Counted from the stretch's first letter, positions 1-7,003 are shown. The stretch: 9,456 nucleotides of DNA from Clostridium sp. CAG:568 (GCA_000434395.1 FR878753.1:1-9456); one strand, 5' to 3'. Program-made: numbers and translations. The notes: a model not told the origin generated them from the sequence alone.

Positions 1-295
1 CTCACGTGCACTAGAGAGTTTTTAAATATTAAATTGTGTAATTTCTTCGACTAAAATAAGATTGAATTGTATTTTGTTCTAAAGCACAATATGAAAATAT
101 AGGATCAAGTGAAATCCTTTCATCATTTCATTTTTTTGATTACCTTAGCAAAGCGGTATATATAGTTAGTCTTTTGAAGTAAATGAATTCTTTGATAGAT
201 TTTAAAATAGGAATGTAAAATCTTATATTTTGATAATCTTTAACAATATCAAACTTAACTTAAATAATAAAGTTGTTATTCAATCATTGCAATGA
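1..295. other. AT-rich non-coding stretch downstream of the M64 gene
   Basis: No open frame with a ribosome binding site is visible here on either strand. The stretch lies 3' of the minus-strand M64 protease gene. Two weak AT-only dyads occur: a perfect 16-base palindrome at 282-297 that covers the stop codon, and a 7-bp stem (229-235 with 247-253, 11-base loop). Neither is followed by a clear T-run on the minus strand, so no terminator is claimed. Left of about 220 nothing recognisable is seen. Confidence 0.5.
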
Positions 296-3200
296 TTAAA
301 GCACTTTTTTCTTCTTTATCACAAAAACATATAACAAGATTCCAACAATGATGACTGCTGAAACACTTCCTACAGCAATGCCTATAACTGCACCTGTTGG
401 GAAGTTATTGTTATTATTATTGTCGTTGTTCTTATTTATATCCCTATAAACAGCTGTAAGTGTTTGGCCATTTGTTATTTTATAGGAATAAGATAATTCT
501 GATGTTTCTATTACCATCTCACCATTTTCATTCATCCAACCGATGAATTCTTTTCCTTCTTCTGCTGGTTTAGCTATAAGAGTAATAGTTTGATTTGGAT
601 TTACAACAATCCTATCTTCTTTTTGTCCTTCTATACTTCCACCTATGATGGTTAGGACTATTTTCTTTGGAATAACCAATGAAGATTGATTCACCTCATT
701 TTTGTTTTCATCGAAGTATTTCCCACAAACGCTATCGTAGTAATGTGCCTTCATACCTTCTTTGTCGGTAGTAGAGTCTACTTCAGGAATTAATGATCCG
801 TAGTTATGTTCACCTAATTCACCATATTCTTTTCCACATATTGAACACACAGCTTTGCTTATACAGGTTGCTGTTCCACCTGTATGCTCGCCATAATCAA
901 GCTTTTCATCACAACCTGAGCATTCACGCCAGTGATGTATTCCATCAGTCATCCAATCCCCCCAAGTATGGGTGTGGTTTTCACTATTCTTTTCATAATA
1001 ACAAGTTATTGTAAGACCATCAGATCCAACAGTTTGATTCAATCCATCTATTTTGACCAACTTATATCCATAAAGAGAATCAGGTTTGTTTGTCCAATTG
1101 ATGGTAGTACCGACAGCAACAGGAATAGTTGCTGTCTCAGTATTTGGAATTTCACTTCCGTTTTCTGACATGTATTTAATGGAGACATTTGCATAAGATT
1201 GTGTTTCTGTATTGTCATTAGCAAGGACATTATCGTTTTCATCGGTGACTTCAAATGCTACTGTATCCCCATTTTTTAAAATAGCGTTTGATGGAATTTG
1301 ATATGTTATTTGACAATTTTGAAGACCGGAGTTCATATCACTTCCTTCGTACTTCATGGCACCTTTTGGCCAGAACTTGCTCTTATCACTCCAAGTAGGA
1401 ATTGTGTATGTTTGAGTTGTTTCAAGTGTTGTGCCATCACTTGAGGTAGCAACTGTGCCATCGGAATGCCTAATCCATACTTTCATCTTTATCGTACGTT
1501 CTACTGTATCAGAAAGGTTTTGAACTATTGTTCTAAGCTCTATCTTTTTGCCTCGCATATAGTTTCCAAATCTATTCTTTCCAGTTCCACTTAGCAATAC
1601 ACTATTTCTATAGTTTGAGAATGAATAGTAACCATTGATTGAAGTGTCTGAGAAATCTGAAAGACTTGTGTATTTATCGTTGAATTCTCTTACTTCAGGA
1701 TCTGCTACATAAAGGGTATCACCATCTTCCACCAACTGGGACATTCTTTTAAATCCTTGTAGACGGCATACTTCGCAAAACGAATAATTTGTATCACTCA
1801 TCAAACATTCATAACTGGAATTATAAAGCTCAGATCCATCTTGATGTGGGCAAGTATAAGTTTTTCTAAACCCCAACATCTGTTTCCATTTTACCTTTTC
1901 TGGATTGGCAGTATAGGCAACATTTAGTGAAACTAAATCAGTCTGTTCAGATCCTTTTCCTACCATGTATTCATCGCCTAAACCTAAAAGTCCATGTCCT
2001 AGTTCGTGGGCAAAGGTTTTTGTCGCACGATAACAATCAGATGGTGATATGAAATACTTAAAACCAAAGTCGAGATTGGTAAAAGCATCTCCAAAGTCTC
2101 TGTCTGTATTCACCAATAGGCAAAACTGATTTATATAATTGAAGACATAACGATAAGGAGCATAATCATCTTCATGAATAACATTTGGCTCCGTCTTGTT
2201 TGGAACATGTGCATCATGAATCTTTTCTATGAACTCAGGTCCTATACATCTTTCAAAAATATGATTCTTCCAAAAATTGCTGTGCATATTTGTTGAAATC
2301 TTTGAAGAGTTATCGTTTCCGACTATCACATCAAAGAATGTGCTTCCTTCATTTTCAAAGCTAGACTCTGATGCTGTACAAAGAGCGTAGACATTAAATC
2401 TATCTGCAAAACTTCTATATGGCTCATATTGGAGAGTGCCAGACCATATTCTTTTTACATCACTTATAAATTTGTTTTGTTGATTCTTTGTGTATCCTTC
2501 CCCACAAATAACAATAACCATATTTTCATTATCGCTACGAGTTTTTTGTATGGTATACACAGGAATTGTCGGATTAGAATACTTTCCATCCGATGAATAA
2601 TACTGACCGAGAGTGAGTTTGATGCTTTCTTCAGTACTCACATTCCATTCTTGATTGATGTCGTCTTTAGGCTCTTCTATTGTATAGTCAGCTTCGACTT
2701 TATTAGGAGCCGATCCGACATATGGATTTGTAGATGTTCCATCACCTGAGGAGGTTAGAAAATAATCTGTATCAAGATAGAAAGCAGGTCTTACTCCTAT
2801 GTAGTATTGACTAGGTGCTTCTCTTCCTATAGAACCATTGTTATGTACATAACGCATATCGTGGTTACAATCAGTAATTGGAGTTCTCAACCAATATGGC
2901 CATTTAGACCCATCGTTGTTTCTTCCTATATAGTAGTCATTAAGATTAGCCCAAACCTTGTTGACTTGTTTAACATCGAGTAAAAATACTTTTTCTGTTG
3001 AATTTACATAATAGGCATCATCAAAGTTATTAGCTACACTTTGGATATCTGAGTGGTAATCTAAATCCGAATGAGATTCTCCTTCATGAATTCCACAATT
3101 GTATTCAGGATGAGAAACTATAGATTTTTGTGTTGCAGTCTTCATAGCAGCTATCTCATTCTTTTCAAAAGAATTTAAGAATCCTGCTTTCCCATCATAT

Positions 3201-3733
3201 TCATTTCCTGCTACGTATCCACTCTTTGGTGGATTTCCACATAACCATTTCACTTCTGAGGCTATTGATGTAGAGTTAAGCCATGATCTCATGTTGCTAT
3301 CTACCCAATAATTAGATCCATAGGTATCACGTTTGTAGTTTCGACTATGCGATTTAGTCTTTGAATTGTCGCTAGTCATAGCATCATAAGGAAGAGTATC
3401 GACGATCTTGTCTGCAAGGAACAATGGCCCGTTATCATCTATGTCGACACATCTCCAAACAATGTTCTTATCTTCGTATTTACCTAAGCTAATATAAGAC
3501 CCGATAGTAATGGATGGTTTTGTTAATTTATTTTGATTTAAAGCATCTTTAGGTCCTAATTCATTAGATTTTGAATCTTTAAGACTACTCTTATACTCAC
3601 CAACACTATTTGTTTCATGGATACTATTCTTATTATTTATTGTCTCACCTCCTATAAAGGCAAAGACAAGTTGAAATAAAAGCATAAATGCTATATTTTT
3701 TCTAATTAATGTACATTTTTTTGTTTTCTTCAT
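296..3733 (-). CDS. Surface-anchored M64-family (IgA-peptidase-type) zinc metalloprotease with DUF6273-like domain
   Basis: Large exported protease of about 1145 residues, predicted to act outside the cell while tethered to the membrane. Numbered from the ATG at 3733: signal peptide about 1-29 (MKKTKKC start, then a hydrophobic core); DUF6273-like domain about 75-325 (WRCVDID, SNMRSWLN and YWLRTP...GVRPAFYLD motifs); M64 core about 403-675, with VICGEGYT and the zinc motif HELGHGLLGLGDEY (H576, E577, H580, probable third ligand D587); MucBP-like module about 849-916; Cys/His repeats about 921-1015; bacterial repeat about 1023-1098; Asn-rich linker; transmembrane helix about 1114-1139; KKKK tail. 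M64 includes the IgA protease of Clostridium (Thomasclavelia) ramosum, but the substrate here is inference. The frame also opens at TTG 3778 and ATG 3760. ATG 3733 is preferred because a normal signal peptide begins there and AAAGGA lies upstream, although about 15 nt away. It follows the M6 protease gene by 86 bp on the same strand. Confidence 0.88.
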   Translation of the reverse strand: MKKTKKCTLIRKNIAFMLLFQLVFAFIGGETINNKNSIHETNSVGEYKSSLKDSKSNELGPKDALNQNKLTKPSITIGSYISLGKYEDKNIVWRCVDIDDNGPLFLADKIVDTLPYDAMTSDNSKTKSHSRNYKRDTYGSNYWVDSNMRSWLNSTSIASEVKWLCGNPPKSGYVAGNEYDGKAGFLNSFEKNEIAAMKTATQKSIVSHPEYNCGIHEGESHSDLDYHSDIQSVANNFDDAYYVNSTEKVFLLDVKQVNKVWANLNDYYIGRNNDGSKWPYWLRTPITDCNHDMRYVHNNGSIGREAPSQYYIGVRPAFYLDTDYFLTSSGDGTSTNPYVGSAPNKVEADYTIEEPKDDINQEWNVSTEESIKLTLGQYYSSDGKYSNPTIPVYTIQKTRSDNENMVIVICGEGYTKNQQNKFISDVKRIWSGTLQYEPYRSFADRFNVYALCTASESSFENEGSTFFDVIVGNDNSSKISTNMHSNFWKNHIFERCIGPEFIEKIHDAHVPNKTEPNVIHEDDYAPYRYVFNYINQFCLLVNTDRDFGDAFTNLDFGFKYFISPSDCYRATKTFAHELGHGLLGLGDEYMVGKGSEQTDLVSLNVAYTANPEKVKWKQMLGFRKTYTCPHQDGSELYNSSYECLMSDTNYSFCEVCRLQGFKRMSQLVEDGDTLYVADPEVREFNDKYTSLSDFSDTSINGYYSFSNYRNSVLLSGTGKNRFGNYMRGKKIELRTIVQNLSDTVERTIKMKVWIRHSDGTVATSSDGTTLETTQTYTIPTWSDKSKFWPKGAMKYEGSDMNSGLQNCQITYQIPSNAILKNGDTVAFEVTDENDNVLANDNTETQSYANVSIKYMSENGSEIPNTETATIPVAVGTTINWTNKPDSLYGYKLVKIDGLNQTVGSDGLTITCYYEKNSENHTHTWGDWMTDGIHHWRECSGCDEKLDYGEHTGGTATCISKAVCSICGKEYGELGEHNYGSLIPEVDSTTDKEGMKAHYYDSVCGKYFDENKNEVNQSSLVIPKKIVLTIIGGSIEGQKEDRIVVNPNQTITLIAKPAEEGKEFIGWMNENGEMVIETSELSYSYKITNGQTLTAVYRDINKNNDNNNNNNFPTGAVIGIAVGSVSAVIIVGILLYVFVIKKKKVL

Positions 3734-3762
3734 AAAAAGTCTATTTTTCCTTTTCGACATAA

Positions 3763-3785
3763 AAGCACATGTTTTCAAAGTGCTT
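3763..3785 (-). other. Small hairpin between the two protease genes
   Basis: On the minus strand AAGCAC and GTGCTT can pair across an 11-base loop, followed by TTAT. The hairpin lies after the M6 protease stop codon and just before the preferred M64 start, overlapping the alternative TTG start at 3778. It could be a weak terminator or attenuator, or chance in AT-rich DNA. A six-pair stem with a short T-run is not strong evidence. Confidence 0.2.
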
Positions 3786-3819
3786 AAATCATAATAAATA
3801 TTATTAGCTTTAACTAGTC

Positions 3820-5712
3820 TTACTTGTTAGCTTTAAATGTGATATTAGCCTTAGATCCATCCATAGAATTCAATTTGAATGTATAGTTAATCTTAGACCC
3901 ATTGTCGTCATATATACTAGATTTACTAGTTTGACCTACACCTAAAGTATAACTAGATGAAGTTAGTTTCTCTAATTCTATTAGATTTACTCCTGTGTAA
4001 TAAGCTTCACCGTGATCGTTTGTCGTGAATAAATCTAAACCTGTTTGCCCATTGTATTTATAACTAATAAGCTGAGCATCGACATGATATAAGACAAGGC
4101 CTTCACTAAATGAATAGTTTGATTTGGCATTAATTCCAGATTTGGTGTAATACATCATTACCCAATACTCTTGGTAACATCCCAAGGTCGCATCCCAGTT
4201 GTTGGCTATTATATATGTATCTCCACCACTTTCGAAAGCATTCAAATCTAAGGTTACAGTATCAGTAGCAGTTATCAATTTAGAACTTGTCAACCATCCG
4301 TAATTGAATTTGGTGTATGGATTTTGATCACCGAAATATGAATCCATTATATCATCTCCATTTAGAAGGACGTCTTTATCAGTATAAGATGCATCGTAAT
4401 AATCTTCAGCACCTAGGACATGTCCAAACTCATGTGTGAAAGTATAGGTATTAGTAGGAGTTGTTCCGTTATCGTATCCTGAATCTGTTTCATATAAGAA
4501 ATCATAAGGACACCATAAGTAATCGTTGATATAGTAATTGTCACCATATGTGTTATCAGTTATATCCCAGTATCTATATGCCCATTGGAGAATTGATTCA
4601 TCCGGGTTGCCTATCTTTATAGTCGGTACGATGACTACAGCATCTATCATTCCGTTATTGTCCGAATCGAAGTGTGAAAAATCAATATCGCTGCTATTTG
4701 CCTTTAAGATGCTGTTGACAATAGCCATATCGGTATTGGAACTACTGTTCTTTTTATCTTGATTTATGTAATATGTACTAGATTTACTTGGCTTATACCA
4801 CTTTGTTCCACCACCCATTATTTCAAAATTTAGATTTAGCTTTCCGTTGCTTGATAAGTTGTAATACTTGGAGACAGACATTCCGAATTTTAAGGATTCC
4901 TCTCCATCTCCACCATTTAAGGCTAAATCCAAAGAACTTAGACTTTGCTTGGAAGTATGAAGTTTATCTGAGAATTCAACTGGAATCACTAATACATTTA
5001 CATTGCCTGTGGTTGTACATCCGCCTTCATATGTTGAAAGATTGGATATGTTTTTAGCTTTAGTAGCTTTGGTGAAATCTACGTTGTAATAGCCATTACT
5101 ATTTCTATAGTTCTCTATTCCCTTTCCCTTGTTTGTATAGATGACTTTGTTTGAAACATCATCCCAATTAGAAGGAATGGTCTGGCTAGGAACATCACCA
5201 GGTTTATCATCTGCTTTATTCGCTTTATGAATCTCAAAGGAAATTTTGTTTCCACCATCTTCATAGTTGACGGTCAATGAGATGGTATCATCAGCTAAGG
5301 TTATTTTATGGGAGTAAGAATCTTCCGTTGAATTACTGACTTCATATGTAGTTTTTAAAAGACTCAAGTAACTATTAATATCGTCAGCTGTCAAACCATT
5401 GAATTCACCTTTGAGGTAATTTTCTTTAGTCCCTTCAACTAGTTCTATTTTATAGTTATAACAAGGAGCAAAAGGAATGGTGGTTCCTATTGTATTTTTT
5501 TGTAATTCTTTATCTTCTTCACTGAAATCAGTGTATTTATGTTCTGCATTTGTTGATGAAGTAGTTGTATCTTTATCTGTTGGAGTTGTTGGTGTAATAG
5601 TATTGGTAGAACCTGGAGTTGATGATGGTATAGTAGTTTCACCTTTTCCGCATCCACTCAAAGTTAAGATGCATAATAAAAGACTTAGTGAAGCCTTGAT
5701 TGTTTTTTTCAT
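3820..5712 (-). CDS. M6-family zinc metalloprotease lipoprotein (immune inhibitor A-like)
   Basis: Exported lipoprotein protease of 630 residues, predicted to sit on the outer face of the membrane. A lipoprotein signal peptide ends in the lipobox LSGC (lipidated C21). A Thr/Ser/Pro-rich tether follows (about 25-55), then an unassigned domain of about 80-165. The M6 catalytic part runs about 235-480: an acidic Asp/Asn-rich motif DSDNNGMID (349-357) that could bind calcium and is common in M6 enzymes, and the zinc motif HEFGHVLGAEDYYD with H427, E428, H431 and probable third ligand D437. The remaining 480-630 is beta-rich and may be a C-terminal accessory domain. AGGAG (plus-strand 5721-5725) lies 8 nt before the ATG and fixes the start. 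It is the first gene of the minus-strand pair. M6 enzymes include secreted toxins that cut host proteins; the substrate here is unknown. Confidence 0.88.
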   Translation of the reverse strand: MKKTIKASLSLLLCILTLSGCGKGETTIPSSTPGSTNTITPTTPTDKDTTTSSTNAEHKYTDFSEEDKELQKNTIGTTIPFAPCYNYKIELVEGTKENYLKGEFNGLTADDINSYLSLLKTTYEVSNSTEDSYSHKITLADDTISLTVNYEDGGNKISFEIHKANKADDKPGDVPSQTIPSNWDDVSNKVIYTNKGKGIENYRNSNGYYNVDFTKATKAKNISNLSTYEGGCTTTGNVNVLVIPVEFSDKLHTSKQSLSSLDLALNGGDGEESLKFGMSVSKYYNLSSNGKLNLNFEIMGGGTKWYKPSKSSTYYINQDKKNSSSNTDMAIVNSILKANSSDIDFSHFDSDNNGMIDAVVIVPTIKIGNPDESILQWAYRYWDITDNTYGDNYYINDYLWCPYDFLYETDSGYDNGTTPTNTYTFTHEFGHVLGAEDYYDASYTDKDVLLNGDDIMDSYFGDQNPYTKFNYGWLTSSKLITATDTVTLDLNAFESGGDTYIIANNWDATLGCYQEYWVMMYYTKSGINAKSNYSFSEGLVLYHVDAQLISYKYNGQTGLDLFTTNDHGEAYYTGVNLIELEKLTSSSYTLGVGQTSKSSIYDDNGSKINYTFKLNSMDGSKANITFKANK

Positions 5713-5734
5713 GTAAAATTCTCCTAAGGATGAA

Positions 5735-5740
5735 ATTATA
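5735..5740 (-). promoter_or_regulatory. Candidate -10 box for the M6 protease gene
   Basis: The minus strand reads a perfect TATAAT here. A partial -35 match (ATGAAA, four of six) lies 16 bp upstream. The implied leader is only about 16 nt and already contains the AGGAG ribosome binding site, which is short but workable. AT-rich DNA makes chance TATAAT matches common, so confidence is limited. Confidence 0.35.
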
Positions 5741-5847
5741 TAATTAATCCCTTAATTTTCATTTATGAAAAAGATTAGTATTTCGGTAATTCATTTATTT
5801 ATATTTTAGATATTCATAGTAGTGATAAAACAAAAAAGTCAGAGCAA

Positions 5848-5854
5848 AAGGAGG
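5848..5854 (+). promoter_or_regulatory. Ribosome binding site that sets the start of the 84-residue membrane protein
   Basis: AAGGAGG lies 7 nt before ATG 5862. A TTG two codons earlier (5856) would be only 1 nt from this site, so the ATG is the true start. Confidence 0.8.
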
Positions 5855-5861
5855 ATTGTTT

Positions 5862-6116
5862 ATGAGGAAAGATCACAACATTTTCTATTTAGCCTTATAT
5901 GTAGGGAGTGCAGTAGGAATGGTAGGAAGTGGCATTGCTGTTTTCCTATATCAAATGCTTGGAAGTCACACTGATCTCTTAAATCTTTTATTTGGTTTAT
6001 TCGTTCTCTTTTTCTTTGTGTTTCTCATCGTTAACATCGCTTCATTCATCAAAATCTTAATGATTCTATACAAGGGCAAAAAAACTGATAAAAGCGTCGA
6101 TGATAACGAAAAATAG
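5862..6116 (+). CDS. Small two-helix membrane protein, function unknown
   Basis: Eighty-four residues, not recognised as any named family. Two hydrophobic segments are clear: about 9-31 (LALYVGSAVGMVGSGIAVFL, with small-residue GxxxG spacing) and about 41-66, rich in Leu and Phe. A charged tail (KGKKTDKSVDDNEK) closes the protein. The lysines after the second helix suggest, by the positive-inside rule, that both ends are cytoplasmic. It is transcribed divergently from the M6 protease gene with about 150 bp between them, and convergently towards the MerR gene. It is AT-rich like the protease genes, so it belongs to the host side of the composition boundary at about 6120. A strong ribosome binding site supports it being a real gene. 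No convincing plus-strand promoter was found. Confidence 0.7.
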   Translation: MRKDHNIFYLALYVGSAVGMVGSGIAVFLYQMLGSHTDLLNLLFGLFVLFFFVFLIVNIASFIKILMILYKGKKTDKSVDDNEK

Positions 6117-6122
6117 ACGAAT

Positions 6123-6161
6123 AAAAAAAGCAGCTTGCAAGCCCGAAAACTTGCACGCTGC
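6123..6161 (-). terminator. Rho-independent terminator on the minus strand
   Basis: On the minus strand GCAGC-G-TGCAAG pairs with CTTGCA-A-GCTGC (11 pairs, one internal mismatch) across an 8-base loop, and seven T follow directly. It would end transcription coming from the MerR side, and it sits 7 bases past the stop codon of the 84-residue gene. It lies exactly where base composition changes. Confidence 0.8.
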
Positions 6162-6173
6162 CTCCTGAAAAAT

Positions 6174-6299
6174 CTATGATTTTATATCTTTGCGTAAGTA
6201 CGGTTCATACAACAGGTAAATGCCGATTTTCGACCCTGTCCATAGTGTTATTCTAAATTTTCGCAAGCGTTGCAAGGAAAAACGGAAGATACCGGATGA
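6174..6299 (-). pseudogene. Remnant C-terminal reading frame
   Basis: A minus-strand frame of 41 codons is open from just after a TAA (6302-6300) to a TAG (6176-6174). It reads SSGIFRFSLQ at its left end and closes with YEPYLRKDIKS. It has no start codon near its left edge and no ribosome binding site, and leads straight into the terminator at 6123-6161, as the 3' end of a gene would. The rest of the gene is absent. The family is not recognised. Residual mobile-element DNA is one possibility; chance openness over 41 codons is another. Confidence 0.3.
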
Positions 6300-6387
6300 T
6301 TACGACATTTGCTTCCACTGAAGCGCCAAACGGGGTGCCGACTTTTGCTCTTGCGAGATAGACACCGATTATGCAGACTGCCGTTGC
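6253..6387 (-). pseudogene. Second short remnant frame, overlapping in another phase
   Basis: A minus-strand frame of 44 codons lies between TAG 6390-6388 and TAG 6255-6253, with sensible-looking protein in the middle (GVYLARAKVGTPFGASVEAN). It lacks a start codon and a ribosome binding site. It overlaps the first remnant frame by about 47 bases in a different phase, as expected if one older coding region carries a frameshift. It is not recognised as a family. Confidence 0.25.
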
Positions 6388-6410
6388 CTAAGCAGTCTTG
6401 TTATTTTTTT
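6375..6410 (+). terminator. Hairpin with T-tract at the 3' end of the MerR gene
   Basis: AGACTGC (6375-6381) pairs perfectly with GCAGTCT (6392-6398) over a 10-base loop. On the plus strand TTGTTATTTTTTT follows, overlapping the last codons of the MerR gene. It would stop plus-strand transcription entering from the left. On the minus strand it has no T-run, so there it would only cap the merR mRNA 3' end. Confidence 0.5.
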
Positions 6411-6868
6411 GCCTTAGTCCCTGGCGCAGTGCGCAGCTCCTGCCGAATTTTTCGAAAGCGTTCCGGGACTTTGGAAAGCTCCATCTTTTGCGGCACGTCG
6501 ACCGTACCCGCTTTCTTTGCAGTTTCGTAATACCAGCACTTGTAGTCTACCATTTCCATGGTGTGCTGTAATTCCATCATCTGCTGTTTCAGGACTTCTT
6601 GTTGGCGGTGGAACATGGCAAGTCGAAGATCGATAGTGTCATCCCCTTGCAGTGTCATTTCGATGTACTGCCGGATGTCTTTGATGGACAATCCGGCTTT
6701 TTTCATGCAGCCGATGACCTGCAGCCATTCAATATCCGATTCCTGAAACATACGAATACCGCCAGAGGAACGCTCCACAAAGGGCAGCAGCCCCTCTTTG
6801 TCGTAGTAGCGCAAAGTGGATGCTGTAACCCCCAGCAGCTTCGCCATTTCTCCCACCGTGTAAACCAT
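6401..6868 (-). CDS. MerR-family transcriptional regulator, AdhR/NmlR-like
   Basis: DNA-binding activator/repressor of 155 residues. The N-terminal winged helix-turn-helix (about 2-70) is clear: YTVGEMAKLLGVTASTLRYYD, with the motif continuing KEGLLPF and SSGGIRMF. A dimerising coiled coil follows (about 80-112, Gln/Leu/Met-rich). The segment around WLQVIGCMKKAGLSIKDIRQYI matches the AdhR/NmlR pattern, in which a conserved cysteine near position 52-54 senses aldehydes or other electrophiles; here it is C54. A second cysteine is C111. No metal-binding Cys cluster of the classic MerR type is present. The start is ATG 6868 with GGAGGGGG 6 nt upstream. It is divergent from the operon at 7004 and very likely controls it through the palindrome at 6907-6926. 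The inducer is unknown. Confidence 0.9.
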   Translation of the reverse strand: MVYTVGEMAKLLGVTASTLRYYDKEGLLPFVERSSGGIRMFQESDIEWLQVIGCMKKAGLSIKDIRQYIEMTLQGDDTIDLRLAMFHRQQEVLKQQMMELQHTMEMVDYKCWYYETAKKAGTVDVPQKMELSKVPERFRKIRQELRTAPGTKAKK

Positions 6869-6903
6869 TTGAAACCCCCTCCGAAAAAATTTTTAAAACC
6901 CTC

Positions 6904-6934
6904 TTGACTTAAAGTGCACTTTAAGTTGTAGGAT
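6904..6934 (+). promoter_or_regulatory. MerR-type promoter of the reductase operon
   Basis: The -35 hexamer TTGACT (6904-6909) and -10 TAGGAT (6929-6934) are 19 bp apart. That over-long spacing is the hallmark of promoters that MerR proteins activate by untwisting the spacer. The spacer is filled by a palindrome, as the family requires. The -10 matches consensus in only four positions, in line with activator dependence. Transcription would run into the gene at 7004. Confidence 0.8.
6907..6926. promoter_or_regulatory. MerR operator, perfect 20-bp palindrome
   Basis: ACTTAAAGTGCACTTTAAGT is fully self-complementary around 6916/6917. It resembles the operators of AdhR-type regulators (CTTGACTT, then a GAGT/ACTC-like dyad). 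It begins inside the -35 hexamer and fills most of the 19-bp spacer, which is where a dimer of the adjacent MerR protein would bind. Confidence 0.8.
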
Positions 6935-6953
6935 TTACATGAAGTTTAGAGGT

Positions 6954-6982
6954 AGCTTACTTCCAAACAGAGAATTTGTCAA
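6954..6982 (-). promoter_or_regulatory. Possible promoter of the MerR gene
   Basis: On the minus strand a perfect TTGACA (6982-6977) is followed 17 bp later by TAAGCT (6959-6954), a poor -10 with three of six matches. If used, the transcript would cross the operator before merR, so bound regulator could repress its own gene. The weak -10 keeps confidence low. Confidence 0.3.
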
Positions 6983-7003
6983 TCGCAAGGAGGAAAATTA
7001 GAC

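Noticed and set aside
229..253. TTTGATA/TATCAAA hairpin as terminator of the M64 gene
   Set aside because: Weak AT-only stem, 11-base loop, and no T-tract directly after it on the minus strand.
282..297. Perfect 16-base palindrome covering the M64 stop codon as a terminator
   Set aside because: The stem is AT-rich with no loop and no T-run follows on the minus strand; likely chance.
5741..5850. Plus-strand promoter for the 84-residue gene
   Set aside because: TATATT at 5800-5805 has no acceptable -35 at 16-18 bp; AT-rich DNA gives many such chance matches.
6309..6530. Plus-strand open frame of 73 codons
   Set aside because: It runs antisense across the MerR gene end and the remnant region, has no ribosome binding site and an implausible Arg/Leu/Cys-rich composition.
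6599..6907. Plus-strand open frame of 102 codons antisense to the MerR gene
   Set aside because: It is the complement of a clear MerR coding sequence and shows no protein family features or start signal.
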